From Clostridia bacterium (lineage in GTDB: Bacteria; Bacillota; Clostridia; Christensenellales; Borkfalkiaceae), in the NCBI GenBank assembly GCA_900768525.1, contig CAAGDF010000071.1, forward strand, positions 1 through 24,885: a DNA stretch of 24,885 nucleotides. Direction: 5' to 3'. Both the position numbers and the translations under genes were made by a program. The notes under the pieces were generated by a model. The model was not told where the DNA came from and ran no database searches. It saw only the letters and a list, made by a program, of their open reading frames with translations. Positions within the stretch are counted from its first letter, which is position 1; each line of letters begins with the position of its first letter. Shown piece after piece: positions 15,855 to 23,077 of this stretch.

Positions 15855-16280
15855 TTACAGATTGCCCATAAGCATGATGGAGATAACGAGCGACAAAATC
15901 GCGTACGTTTCGACCATTGCGGGGAACAACATCATTTTAGCACCGACAGAGTCGCTCTTTGCTACAGCAAGAATGGCGCTGACGGAAGTAAGACCTTGGA
16001 ATATAGCGGTTGCAAAACCTACGATGGCCATAGGAATGGTTGCGGCAAAAAGGCTCCAGCCTGCGCCGATGTTTCCGATACCGATAATACCGATAACGAA
16101 TCCGTAAATACCCTGCGTTGCGGGAAGTACTGCAAGAATGAATACTTTAGAGAACTTCTTTGCGTCTTCGCCGATAACCGCCGATGCAGCGGAACCCGCT
16201 TTGTAAAGTCCGATCGCACTGCCGACACCGCAGAGAATTACGCAAGTCGCAAGTGCAAAAAATCCGATTAGTCTGTCCAT
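15855..16280 (-). CDS. ntpK: V-type ATP synthase subunit K (c-ring), likely Na+-binding
   Basis: This 141-aa proteolipid has four transmembrane helices, a duplicated hairpin, and forms the ion-carrying ring. The ion-binding residues of E. hirae NtpK are all kept: L52, T55 and Q56 in LPATQGIYGF, Q95 in TAIFQG, and E124 in AMVETYAIL. These correspond to L61, T64, Q65, Q110 and E139 of E. hirae. This indicates Na+ rather than H+ coupling. GGAGG is 8 nt before the ATG. It is separated from ntpI by 222 bp, containing motif copy 3 but no clear promoter. Confidence 0.97.
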   Translation of the reverse strand: MDRLIGFFALATCVILCGVGSAIGLYKAGSAASAVIGEDAKKFSKVFILAVLPATQGIYGFVIGIIGIGNIGAGWSLFAATIPMAIVGFATAIFQGLTSVSAILAVAKSDSVGAKMMLFPAMVETYAILSLVISIMLMGNL

Positions 16281-16481
16281 TGTTTTTTCCTCCGTTTTAA
16301 AAAACGATTTTATTATTCTTATATTTTAACGTCGCGAGGCGTTTTGCCCCAAGCGGCGGTTTTTCTTGTTTCAAGCGTTTTTCGCGCCCGATTCGATGAG
16401 CCCGATTCAATACACGTTTAATGTACTTCAGCGCATTGTTTAAAGCACGTTTTCACTTTGACAAAAGTTAAGCTAAACAGC

Positions 16482-16502
16482 CGATAACGAACTTATAGCC
16501 CG
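16482..16502 (+). repeat. Dispersed motif copy 3
   Basis: Plus strand reads CGATAACGAACTTATAGCC then CG, a diverged copy. It lies in the ntpI-ntpK gap, directly against the ntpI stop codon. Confidence 0.5.
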
Positions 16503-18455
16503 TTATTTTAAATAAAGATGCTCGAATTTCATACCGAACGGCGTAAACAGTTCGCCGTCACCCTCGTAAAAGCGGGAGAAAAACTCGACGTATTGCAGTC
16601 TTGCGTCGTGAACGAACGCGCCGAGCAATCCCATTGCGATGTTGAAGGCATGACCTAAAAACAAAATCAGCACGCAGGCTATAACGCCCACGACTCCGCC
16701 GGGGGAGCTGAGCATCGGCTTAGCCAGCTGAACCGAAATGATTGAAGCTATTTGCGCGCCGGAAAGCATAAGACCGTACAAACGCGCGTAGCTCAAAATG
16801 TCCGACATATAGTTGATAAGACCGTAAAGAGAGCCGAACGGTTTTGTAATTTTTCCGAAACCCTTTTCGTGCCTGCCCGACGTAAGAACCCCGACGGCAA
16901 GACCGCCTAAGCACACGATGAGCGAAGGCATCATGACCGATTCAGGCAGAACGCCGATAAGCGAAATTACCGCAACAAGCGCGCCGCCTAAAAACAAATC
17001 CCACATAATGCCGTCAAGAATGCCGTCAAGTATTTTTCCATGCTGAAAACTGATCAGAGCAGAAAGGAATAACCCCACCATAATGTGTACGACGCCCATT
17101 CCAAGAGCCAGCAGCAATATCGTAGGAATGTTAATGCCCGCAAGACTTGAAGAATCCTTTATAGGATCGGGCAGAATGGGTTTATCGAACAGCGGAAATC
17201 CGAGAAAACTGTTGAACAACACGCCGAACAGTATGGTGAACAAACCGCTGTAACACATTACCATAGCAAGCCTTGTAATTGTGGTTTCGCGCTTTTTCGA
17301 TTTTGCAAAGGCAAAACCGCCGACAGTCATCAATAATCCGTACACCGCGTCCGCGGTGATGAACCCCATGAATAACGAAAAGAAGAAACCTAAAACCGCG
17401 TTGGGATCGAACGAACCGTATTTCGGCACCGAGTACAGATTGGTTACGAACTCGAACTGCCTTGTAACCTTTTTGTTGCGCATAAGCGTGGGTGCGTATT
17501 CGCCCTCGGGCACAAGCTCGAACTCATAATAGCTGTATCCGCTTACGCCGTCTATCGCGGCGGTTACGTCGGCTTTTCTCTCTTCGGGAACGAACGCCTC
17601 CAGCACAAACGTGGAATCGGTGCATAAAAATCCATCCGAACACTCGCCTTTTTGCAGTAAAAATTCGTAGTAGTCGGAAAGCGTCTTTATATCTTTTACG
17701 CACTCGCCCAAGTCCGCAATTTTCTTTTTTAATTCTTCGACGCTTTTATCGTCGGCGGTCGCCGAAGCCTTCAGTTTTTCCACCGCTTCTTTAGCCGTGA
17801 TAGTCTCTTTAAACGGACAATCGGCGAAACCGCACTCGCCTAAAATCTTTTCCGCCTCGGATGAAAACTCGTTGTGGTATACCGCGCATAACGCATGCTT
17901 GCCGTCGCTTGCCCCTTCGTCAACGACGGTAAGCAACCCGCCGTCGGGAATCAACGACAACAGTTTATCGTAGTTGCGCTCGTCCACCGCGCCAAGCCGA
18001 CATATCGTCTTTTCGGTATTTTTAAAAGACGAGAACAATTCCTGTACGTTAAGATAAGGCAAATATTCGGCGGCGGCAGAGCGGTCGGCAACGGCGTCGG
18101 CGCTCAGTCGTGCGATTTCCGCTTCCAACGCGAGAATTTCGCTCGCTTTGCCGTAAACCTCGCTTTCGCGCTCGCCCGTTCTGATGAATTCGTCGTAATC
18201 GACGGCAAACCCGTCCTGCTCGACCTTGTCGCGCTTATACTCCAGCGCGGCGCGGCGAACAAGTTCGGCAGCGCGTTCGCAAGCCTCTTTCTTTTCCCGT
18301 ATTTCCGCTTTGTCGGCAACGATGCGCCTGCCTGAGAAAATTTCGGGAGTTTTAACTATTTCGACCGAACCCGTCCTGTGCAACGCCGAAAGAAGACTTT
18401 CTTTCTCGCTTTGCATGCCGACAAGTTTCATCGATAGCATTTTAGCAATCGCCAT
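16503..18455 (-). CDS. ntpI: V-type ATP synthase subunit I (membrane stator)
   Basis: Subunit I (a-subunit equivalent, 650 aa) provides the ion half-channels next to the c-ring. The N-terminal half (1-about 330) is soluble and rich in coiled coil, contacting the peripheral stalks. The C-terminal half has about seven membrane helices from VLGFFFSLFMGFITADAVYG on. The segment SYARLYGLMLSGAQIASI carries the essential arginine expected to face the c-ring glutamate. GGGAGAATCATAA precedes the ATG, which overlaps the previous gene by 14 bases. Confidence 0.97.
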   Translation of the reverse strand: MAIAKMLSMKLVGMQSEKESLLSALHRTGSVEIVKTPEIFSGRRIVADKAEIREKKEACERAAELVRRAALEYKRDKVEQDGFAVDYDEFIRTGERESEVYGKASEILALEAEIARLSADAVADRSAAAEYLPYLNVQELFSSFKNTEKTICRLGAVDERNYDKLLSLIPDGGLLTVVDEGASDGKHALCAVYHNEFSSEAEKILGECGFADCPFKETITAKEAVEKLKASATADDKSVEELKKKIADLGECVKDIKTLSDYYEFLLQKGECSDGFLCTDSTFVLEAFVPEERKADVTAAIDGVSGYSYYEFELVPEGEYAPTLMRNKKVTRQFEFVTNLYSVPKYGSFDPNAVLGFFFSLFMGFITADAVYGLLMTVGGFAFAKSKKRETTITRLAMVMCYSGLFTILFGVLFNSFLGFPLFDKPILPDPIKDSSSLAGINIPTILLLALGMGVVHIMVGLFLSALISFQHGKILDGILDGIMWDLFLGGALVAVISLIGVLPESVMMPSLIVCLGGLAVGVLTSGRHEKGFGKITKPFGSLYGLINYMSDILSYARLYGLMLSGAQIASIISVQLAKPMLSSPGGVVGVIACVLILFLGHAFNIAMGLLGAFVHDARLQYVEFFSRFYEGDGELFTPFGMKFEHLYLK

Positions 18456-18762
18456 TTATGATTCTCCCGTAGATTTCTTCTGCGCTCTTTTCGACAGCGC
18501 CTTTCTTTTGGTTAGCCAGTGCCTTACCCTCGTTCACGCTTTCTTCAAGCAAACGCGCGTATTCGGCTTCGGCTTTTTCGTTATATTCCTTAAAAAGAAC
18601 AAGGCGTTCGGCTTTTATCTTTTCCTGACTGCTTTTAAGCAGTTCGGCGCAAGTTTTCTCGCCGTCGTCGAGCGTTTTTGCAGCTTTTTCTTCGCCCGCC
18701 GCTCTTATTTCGGCAGCCTTTTGCTCGGCTGCCAGTATTTCGGTCAAAATGTCGTTAATCAT
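18442..18762 (-). CDS. ntpF: V-type ATP synthase peripheral stalk subunit (AhaH/NtpF type)
   Basis: This is the first gene of the operon. The 106-aa protein is one long charged helix, MINDILTEILAAEQKAAEI onward, rich in Ala, Glu and Lys, as expected for the small partner of subunit E in the peripheral stalk (called H in archaea, F in E. hirae). Assignment rests on size, heptad-like composition and its place before ntpI, since such helices diverge quickly. GGGAG lies 6-7 nt before the ATG. Confidence 0.88.
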   Translation of the reverse strand: MINDILTEILAAEQKAAEIRAAGEEKAAKTLDDGEKTCAELLKSSQEKIKAERLVLFKEYNEKAEAEYARLLEESVNEGKALANQKKGAVEKSAEEIYGRIINGDC

Positions 18763-18824
18763 ATGCTTCTCCCGGTGATAATCGGAACACGCGCCCGCCT
18801 TTCGGCAAGCCGCAAATCAAAACT

Positions 18825-18853
18825 ATTATATATTAAAATTATCTTTAAGTCAA
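18825..18853 (-). promoter_or_regulatory. V-ATPase operon promoter
   Basis: Minus-strand TTGACT (18848-18853) and TATAAT (18825-18830) with a 17-bp spacer, the best promoter match in the window. The leader to ntpF is about 56 nt. Confidence 0.85.
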
Positions 18854-18956
18854 TCTACTTTTTCGACACTTGTTCTTTTTTTGTATAAACTACGACTTAT
18901 TTTTTAAATTTTTTGTATTATACGACTGACGACATTTTAAAAAGCAAGGTAAATGA

Positions 18957-18986
18957 TTAGACTATTTTTTTGCGATATGCTATAAT
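18957..18986 (+). promoter_or_regulatory. tilS promoter, possibly leaderless
   Basis: The -10 TATAAT (18981-18986) is preceded by TGC, an extended -10. A poor -35, TTAGAC (18957-18962), is 18 bp upstream. The tilS ATG begins only 7 nt after the -10, so transcription would start at or beside the start codon. Confidence 0.65.
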
Positions 18987-18992
18987 CGGACT

Positions 18993-20372
18993 ATGTTAGA
19001 CGAGTATTTACTCACAAAAAACCAAACGATTGCCGTCGCTCTTTCGGGCGGAAAAGACTCGGTTTGTCTTTTGCACATGCTGCTCGGCGTGAAAGATCGG
19101 TTAAGCATTACGGTCAAAGCCGTAAACGTCGAACACGGCATCCGCGGCGAAAGCTCGCTTGCAGATTCCGCGTTTTGCCGTAGCCTTTGCAAAAAGCTCG
19201 GCGTGGAGATTAAATCGTACTCGGTAAACGTGCCCGAATATGTTAAAGAACACGGCGTAAGCGAGGAAACCGCCGCGCGCATTTTGCGCTACGAATGTTT
19301 CGATAACGCGCTTATAGGCGGGTTTTGCGATAAAATAGCAACAGCGCATCACCTGTCCGACAGCGTGGAAACCGTGCTGTTCAACCTGTTCCGCGGTACG
19401 TCCTCAAAGGGCGTTTGCGGCATTGAAAAAACCGCGAAAAACGGCAAGATAATTCGTCCGCTGCTATCCTGCACGCGGGAAGAAATAGACGATTACGCAA
19501 AAGAACACAATCTTGAATACGTAACCGACGAAAGCAATTTTAACAGCGACTACTCGCGCAATTTTATCCGCAACGAGATTATGCCGCTCGTGCGCAAAAA
19601 TTTCCCCGCGGCGGAGAGAAATATTCAAAGATTTTCCGCCATCATGCGCGATGAGGACGAACTGCTCGACCGCCTTGCGGCAAAATATATCGACGATAAC
19701 ACGGTAATCTTCCCCGACGAGGGCGACGCGCTGTTTTGCCGTGCCTGCCTTACGGTTATGAAAGAAAAAGGCTTTACCGTTGACTATGAAGCCGTGCATT
19801 TGCAAGCTATCTGCAACCTTAAAACGGCGCAGTGCGGCACGAGAATTTGTTTGAAAAACGGGCTTACCGCCGTGCGCACGCAAAACGGCGTTGCGTTTGA
19901 AAAGAACGTTGCTAAAATAACCGACGAAGTTCCGTTTGCTTTAGGCATTCACGTTTTCGGCGATTATGTGATAAAGTTTGAAAAAATTTTGCCGACGGAA
20001 GAGTTAAAAACACAACTTGACGTGCAGAAAAAAACGCCGCCGACAAGCAACCGATTGAACGGACAAAATGCGGACAAAGTTTTATACTTTGACCTTGATA
20101 AATTGCCCTATAGCACCGTTATCCGCACAAAACGCGACGGCGACGTAATACAATCATTCGGCGGGAAAACCAAAAAATTGAAGAAATATTTAGGCGATAA
20201 AAAGATAGAATCGCGCATATCGAAAAACTATCCGCTGCTTGCCTGCGGCAACGAAATATTCTGCGTTTGCCCCGTGGACATCGGGGAAAAAATCAAAATC
20301 GATCAAAACACCGTGAATACGGTAAGAATAACAATCACTACTCGAGGAGACAACGATGCACAAAGATCTTGA
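18993..20372 (+). CDS. tilS: tRNA(Ile)-lysidine synthetase TilS
   Basis: TilS adenylates C34 of tRNA-Ile(CAU) and attaches lysine, changing its reading from AUG to AUA; it is usually essential. The 459-aa length is normal. The PP-loop SGGKDS is at 18-23, VEHGIRGESSLADSAFC follows, then the ATAHHLSDSVETVLFNLFRG motif. The C-terminal TilS domain is at about 365-440 (IRTKRDGDVIQSFGGKTKKLKKYLGDKK). No Shine-Dalgarno precedes the ATG; the promoter geometry suggests a leaderless mRNA. It overlaps hpt by 17 bases, the common Firmicute pair; ftsH, often third, is absent. Confidence 0.96.
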   Translation: MLDEYLLTKNQTIAVALSGGKDSVCLLHMLLGVKDRLSITVKAVNVEHGIRGESSLADSAFCRSLCKKLGVEIKSYSVNVPEYVKEHGVSEETAARILRYECFDNALIGGFCDKIATAHHLSDSVETVLFNLFRGTSSKGVCGIEKTAKNGKIIRPLLSCTREEIDDYAKEHNLEYVTDESNFNSDYSRNFIRNEIMPLVRKNFPAAERNIQRFSAIMRDEDELLDRLAAKYIDDNTVIFPDEGDALFCRACLTVMKEKGFTVDYEAVHLQAICNLKTAQCGTRICLKNGLTAVRTQNGVAFEKNVAKITDEVPFALGIHVFGDYVIKFEKILPTEELKTQLDVQKKTPPTSNRLNGQNADKVLYFDLDKLPYSTVIRTKRDGDVIQSFGGKTKKLKKYLGDKKIESRISKNYPLLACGNEIFCVCPVDIGEKIKIDQNTVNTVRITITTRGDNDAQRS

Positions 20373-20898
20373 ACAAATCCTTATTACGGAAGAACAACTT
20401 AAGACGAGAGTTAACGAACTCGGCAAAACCCTTGCGAACGATTATCGCGATAAAAAGCCGTTGATGCTTTGCATTTTAAAAGGCAGCACGATTTTTTACG
20501 CCGACCTTATCCGCGCGATGAATATACCTCTCGAGTGCGATTTTATAGCCGTTTCGAGCTACGGCAACAAAACCAAATCTTCGGGCGAGGTAAGAATGAT
20601 CAAAGACCTCGACAAGTCTATCGAAGGTCGCGACGTGGTTATTGTCGAGGATATCGTGGACAGCGGCTACACGCTCAACTACTTGAAAAAGAATTTGCAA
20701 GCCAGAGGGCCCTCGTCGGTCAAAATCTGTACCCTGCTCGATAAAAAAGAACGCCGCGAAGTTCCCATTACTCCCGATTACGAGGGCTTTTCTATCGACG
20801 ACTATTTTGTAGTCGGTTACGGTCTCGATTACAACGAACGCTACCGCAACCTCCCCGTAATCGGCGTTTTAAGCCCGTCGGTGTATATGAACAAATAA
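20356..20898 (+). CDS. hpt: Hypoxanthine phosphoribosyltransferase
   Basis: It salvages hypoxanthine (and usually guanine) to IMP/GMP with PRPP. The 180-aa protein has the PRPP-binding loop VVIVEDIVDSGYTL at 94-107, preceded by LKGSTIFYADLIRAM, and ends with VVGYGLDYNERYRNLPVIGVL. All are family hallmarks. The ATG inside the tilS 3' end has GAGGAGACAACG before it, a good ribosome binding site. It is co-transcribed with tilS. Confidence 0.97.
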   Translation: MHKDLEQILITEEQLKTRVNELGKTLANDYRDKKPLMLCILKGSTIFYADLIRAMNIPLECDFIAVSSYGNKTKSSGEVRMIKDLDKSIEGRDVVIVEDIVDSGYTLNYLKKNLQARGPSSVKICTLLDKKERREVPITPDYEGFSIDDYFVVGYGLDYNERYRNLPVIGVLSPSVYMNK

Positions 20899-20901
20899 TC
20901 G

Positions 20902-20920
20902 ATTTTTGCGGCGCAAAAAT
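20902..20920. repeat. Short palindrome after hpt
   Basis: ATTTTTGC and GCAAAAAT form perfect arms around a 3-nt centre. A related palindrome lies at 22464-22484, and both are next to a copy of the dispersed motif. Confidence 0.6.
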
Positions 20921-20931
20921 ACCGAAACACC

Positions 20932-20951
20932 CGATAATCGACTTATAGCCG
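20932..20951 (+). repeat. Dispersed motif copy 4
   Basis: Plus strand reads CGATAATCGACTTATAGCCG, 33 bp after the hpt stop. Confidence 0.65.
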
Positions 20952-21003
20952 TATATTTACAAATCTCAATGAACGGTTTAATTAAATAATCGGATTGGCA
21001 AAG

Positions 21004-21270
21004 AGGCTGTCGCAAGTTAGGAGCTTTTATAACTTGCGGCAGTTTTCTTTATTTGTCATCCCGAGATGAACCCACTTGACTTACCTACGAGGGATCTAGG
21101 GGCGTAAAGCCCCGCACTTTTAGAGATTAGACTGTGTTAGGTGCGGCACTTCGTGCCTGGATCCTTCGTAAGCCGAATAAATAAGCAAGGCTCAGGATGA
21201 CGAGATAGGCGTATTTTCGGCAATTCGATTAAGTAAAAAACCGTCACATTGTTTTTAATGCGACAGCTCC
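21004..21270. mobile_element. Probable miniature inverted-repeat element with another nested inside
   Basis: The ends GAGGCTGTCGCA (21003-21014) and TGCGACAGCTCC (21259-21270) are imperfect inverted repeats. Inside, TGTCATCCCGAG (21054-21065) and CTCAGGATGACGA (21191-21203) are the inverted ends of a second ~150-bp element, and internal GGGATCTAGG/CCTGGATCC are also inverted. No transposase is present. Fragments of the inner element recur near 5826-5938. Confidence 0.65.
21007..21050 (+). terminator. Likely terminator of tilS-hpt
   Basis: CTGTCGCAAGTT (21007-21018) pairs with AACTTGCGGCAG (21031-21042), one G-U wobble, followed by TTTTCTTT. It coincides with the left end of the repeat element, which seems to supply the terminator. 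Confidence 0.65.
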
Positions 21271-21313
21271 TTTTTGTCAGCTAAAAATTTTAATTTTTAA
21301 AAGCAATGATAAA

Positions 21314-21559
21314 TCATATTATCCACGTTTTATCATCTTTAATATTATCTAAAATGTTGCCAAATACAAAATCGTTATACCGAACGAACAACAGCTCATC
21401 GAATGTTTTTACCTCTACAGTATCTTTATCGAACTCGCAAAAAGAGATGACCTCTTCGCCGTTTATTTCGCCGTATGTAATAGAGTATTTTTTATTTTTA
21501 TACTCAAACTCTATTTCATGCCCCTCTTCAATAAGCTTTTTTAATTCTTCTTTTTTCAT
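21314..21559 (-). CDS. Small protein of unknown function (81 aa)
   Basis: I do not recognise this protein. It is acidic, with no signal peptide or membrane helix, begins MKKEELKKLIEEGHEIEFEY and continues as probable short beta strands (YSITYGEING, VISFCEF), ending KTWII. Base composition is more A/T-rich than its neighbours, and it lies between a repeat element and rubrerythrin, so it may be a recent arrival. No clear Shine-Dalgarno is present, but a good promoter is at 21604-21632. Coding status is supported only by the open frame, promoter and protein-like composition. Confidence 0.6.
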   Translation of the reverse strand: MKKEELKKLIEEGHEIEFEYKNKKYSITYGEINGEEVISFCEFDKDTVEVKTFDELLFVRYNDFVFGNILDNIKDDKTWII

Positions 21560-21603
21560 TTTTGAATTTCCGTTTTTACAAATTAAAGTATCGCATTACA
21601 CGA

Positions 21604-21632
21604 AAACTAACTCTTTTATTAATAATTGTCAA
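21604..21632 (-). promoter_or_regulatory. Promoter of the 81-aa gene
   Basis: Minus-strand TTGACA (21627-21632), 17-bp spacer, TAGTTT (21604-21609). The -10 is imperfect. Confidence 0.5.
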
Positions 21633-21658
21633 TGATAAGCAGTTAAATATCATACATT

Positions 21659-21693
21659 AAAAAATAATGCCCAATGAAAAACACCAGGCATTA
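21659..21693 (-). terminator. Rubrerythrin terminator
   Basis: On the minus strand AATGCCTGGTG (21693-21683) pairs over 11 positions, with wobbles, to CATTGGGCATT (21677-21667), followed by ATTTTTT. It lies 20 nt past the stop codon. Confidence 0.8.
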
Positions 21694-21713
21694 ACTATTT
21701 ATAAAACGAATAC

Positions 21714-22301
21714 TTAATCGTTTATTTTAAGCATAACCGCGCCTTGTTCGGCATTGCACAGCGGGCATTTTTCCCATGCTTCGTCGGATTCGGCTTCGTA
21801 ACCGCAGGCCGAACATTTCCACTTGACTTTGGTCTTCTTCTTGTAAAGCGTGCCGCCTTTTAACTGCTCGTATAGCTCGGTGAACAGTTTGAAATGGCAG
21901 GATTCAACCTGAATGAGATTGTCGAACAAGTCGGAGATCTCCTTGAATCCCTCTTCCATTGCGACCGCGCGGAACATAGGATATATATCCTTAAATTCCT
22001 GTTCTTCGTCCTCGGCGGCAAGGCGCAAGTTTTCCACAAGATCCCACTTTTCTTTAAAAGGAAACCCGCCGCAAATTTGCAAATTCTTAATCTCTTCGTC
22101 GCTTGATTTTTGTATAAACGTGTACAACATTCTTGCGTGGTTGAACTCGTTATACACTACTTTATCCACAAGTTCGGCAAGCGCGGTGTATCCGTTCAGT
22201 CGCGCGCCGTATTCAATAAACTTGTAACGAATGTGCGCCTGACACTCCCCCGCGAATGCTTTGGCAAGGTTGCCTAACGTTTTACTGTCCGATAATTGCA
22301 T
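21714..22301 (-). CDS. rbr: Rubrerythrin
   Basis: Rubrerythrin reduces hydrogen peroxide to water in anaerobes through a diiron site, with electrons passed via a rubredoxin-like iron. In this 195-aa protein the diiron ligands are visible in GECQAHIRYKF (E19), YNEFNHAR (E52, H55) and QVESCHF (E133, H136). The C-terminal rubredoxin-like domain has C163-x2-C166 and C179-x2-C182. AGGAGG is 9 nt before the ATG, a strong site. Single-gene unit with its own terminator. Confidence 0.96.
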   Translation of the reverse strand: MQLSDSKTLGNLAKAFAGECQAHIRYKFIEYGARLNGYTALAELVDKVVYNEFNHARMLYTFIQKSSDEEIKNLQICGGFPFKEKWDLVENLRLAAEDEEQEFKDIYPMFRAVAMEEGFKEISDLFDNLIQVESCHFKLFTELYEQLKGGTLYKKKTKVKWKCSACGYEAESDEAWEKCPLCNAEQGAVMLKIND

Positions 22302-22440
22302 AAATATAAACCTCCTGTTATGTACAATACTGCCTTACAAAAACTTTCAGTTTTCCTTTACGGCGTATGTACCGATTATTGACAACAACAGGAGATTTTA
22401 AACATATCGAAGTAAATTTACTTCAATTTGCCGAAAGCGC

Positions 22441-22461
22441 CGATAATCGACCTATAACCCG
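22441..22461 (+). repeat. Dispersed motif copy 5
   Basis: Plus strand reads CGATAATCGACCTATAACC then CG, next to the TTTTGCG/CGCAAAA palindrome (22464-22484), in the gap between rubrerythrin and rplQ. Confidence 0.65.
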
Positions 22462-22480
22462 ACTTTTGCGGCAAATCGCA

Positions 22481-22531
22481 AAAAAAAGCCCTTGGCTATA
22501 ACGCAAGGTTATATTCCAAGGGGATTTTTTT
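22481..22531. terminator. Terminator of the alpha operon
   Basis: CCCTTGG (22489-22495) and CCAAGGG (22516-22522) with inner TATAAC/GTTATA arms form a long hairpin. T-runs flank it on both strands, so it can stop transcription from either side; the main client is rplQ (minus). Confidence 0.9.
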
Positions 22532-22560
22532 GTTATTAACAAGTTTATAAACTAACTGAA

Positions 22561-23073
22561 TTAGTCCTCAACGAGTTCGATAATAGCCATTTCAGCATCA
22601 TCGCCACGACGGTTGTTAAGACGATAAATTCTCGTATATCCGCCGCCTTGACCGAGTTTTTCAGCTCTGTCGGCATATTTGGGGGCTATTTCGTTAAAGA
22701 GTTTTTCGGTAAGCGGATGCTTGATACCTTTAACTCTCTTTTTGTACTCGGACATTTTTTCGCCGTTCTGTTTGGGATCGGTGATGTCGTGAGTGAGAGC
22801 CATAACTCTTCTTCTTGCATAGAGTTTCTTGGGACCGTCCTTGAATATTTTCTTGGTGGTCTCTTTACCCTTAGCGTCTTTAACGGTAACTTCTTCGGAT
22901 ATAGTGTCGGTATAGCTGTTGACCGCTAAAGTAATAACCTTTTCAACATAAGGCTGGAGTTCTTTCGCTCTTGCCAAAGTTGTTTCTATCTTGCCGTACC
23001 AGATGAGGTCGGAAGCGAGATTTCTGAGCATCGTTTTTCTCTGTGTGGATGTAACACCTAATTTTCCCGGCAT
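22561..23073 (-). CDS. rplQ: 50S ribosomal protein L17, with insertion
   Basis: L17 is a large-subunit protein near the exit tunnel. The N-terminus PGKLGVTSTQRKTMLRNLASDL and the C-terminus GGGYTRIYRLNNRRGDDAEMAIIELVE are conserved. At 170 aa it is about 45-55 residues longer than the common form. The extra residues lie in the middle, around EEVTVKDAKGKETTKKIFK and KQNGEKMSEYKKRVKGIKH. AGGAGG is 9 nt before the ATG. It is last in the alpha operon, 4 bp after rpoA. Confidence 0.97.
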   Translation of the reverse strand: MPGKLGVTSTQRKTMLRNLASDLIWYGKIETTLARAKELQPYVEKVITLAVNSYTDTISEEVTVKDAKGKETTKKIFKDGPKKLYARRRVMALTHDITDPKQNGEKMSEYKKRVKGIKHPLTEKLFNEIAPKYADRAEKLGQGGGYTRIYRLNNRRGDDAEMAIIELVED

Positions 23074-23077
23074 TATA

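Noticed and set aside
16281..16502. Internal promoter or riboswitch between ntpI and ntpK
   Set aside because: No -35/-10 pair with acceptable spacing and no recognisable riboswitch fold; only the diverged dispersed motif is seen.
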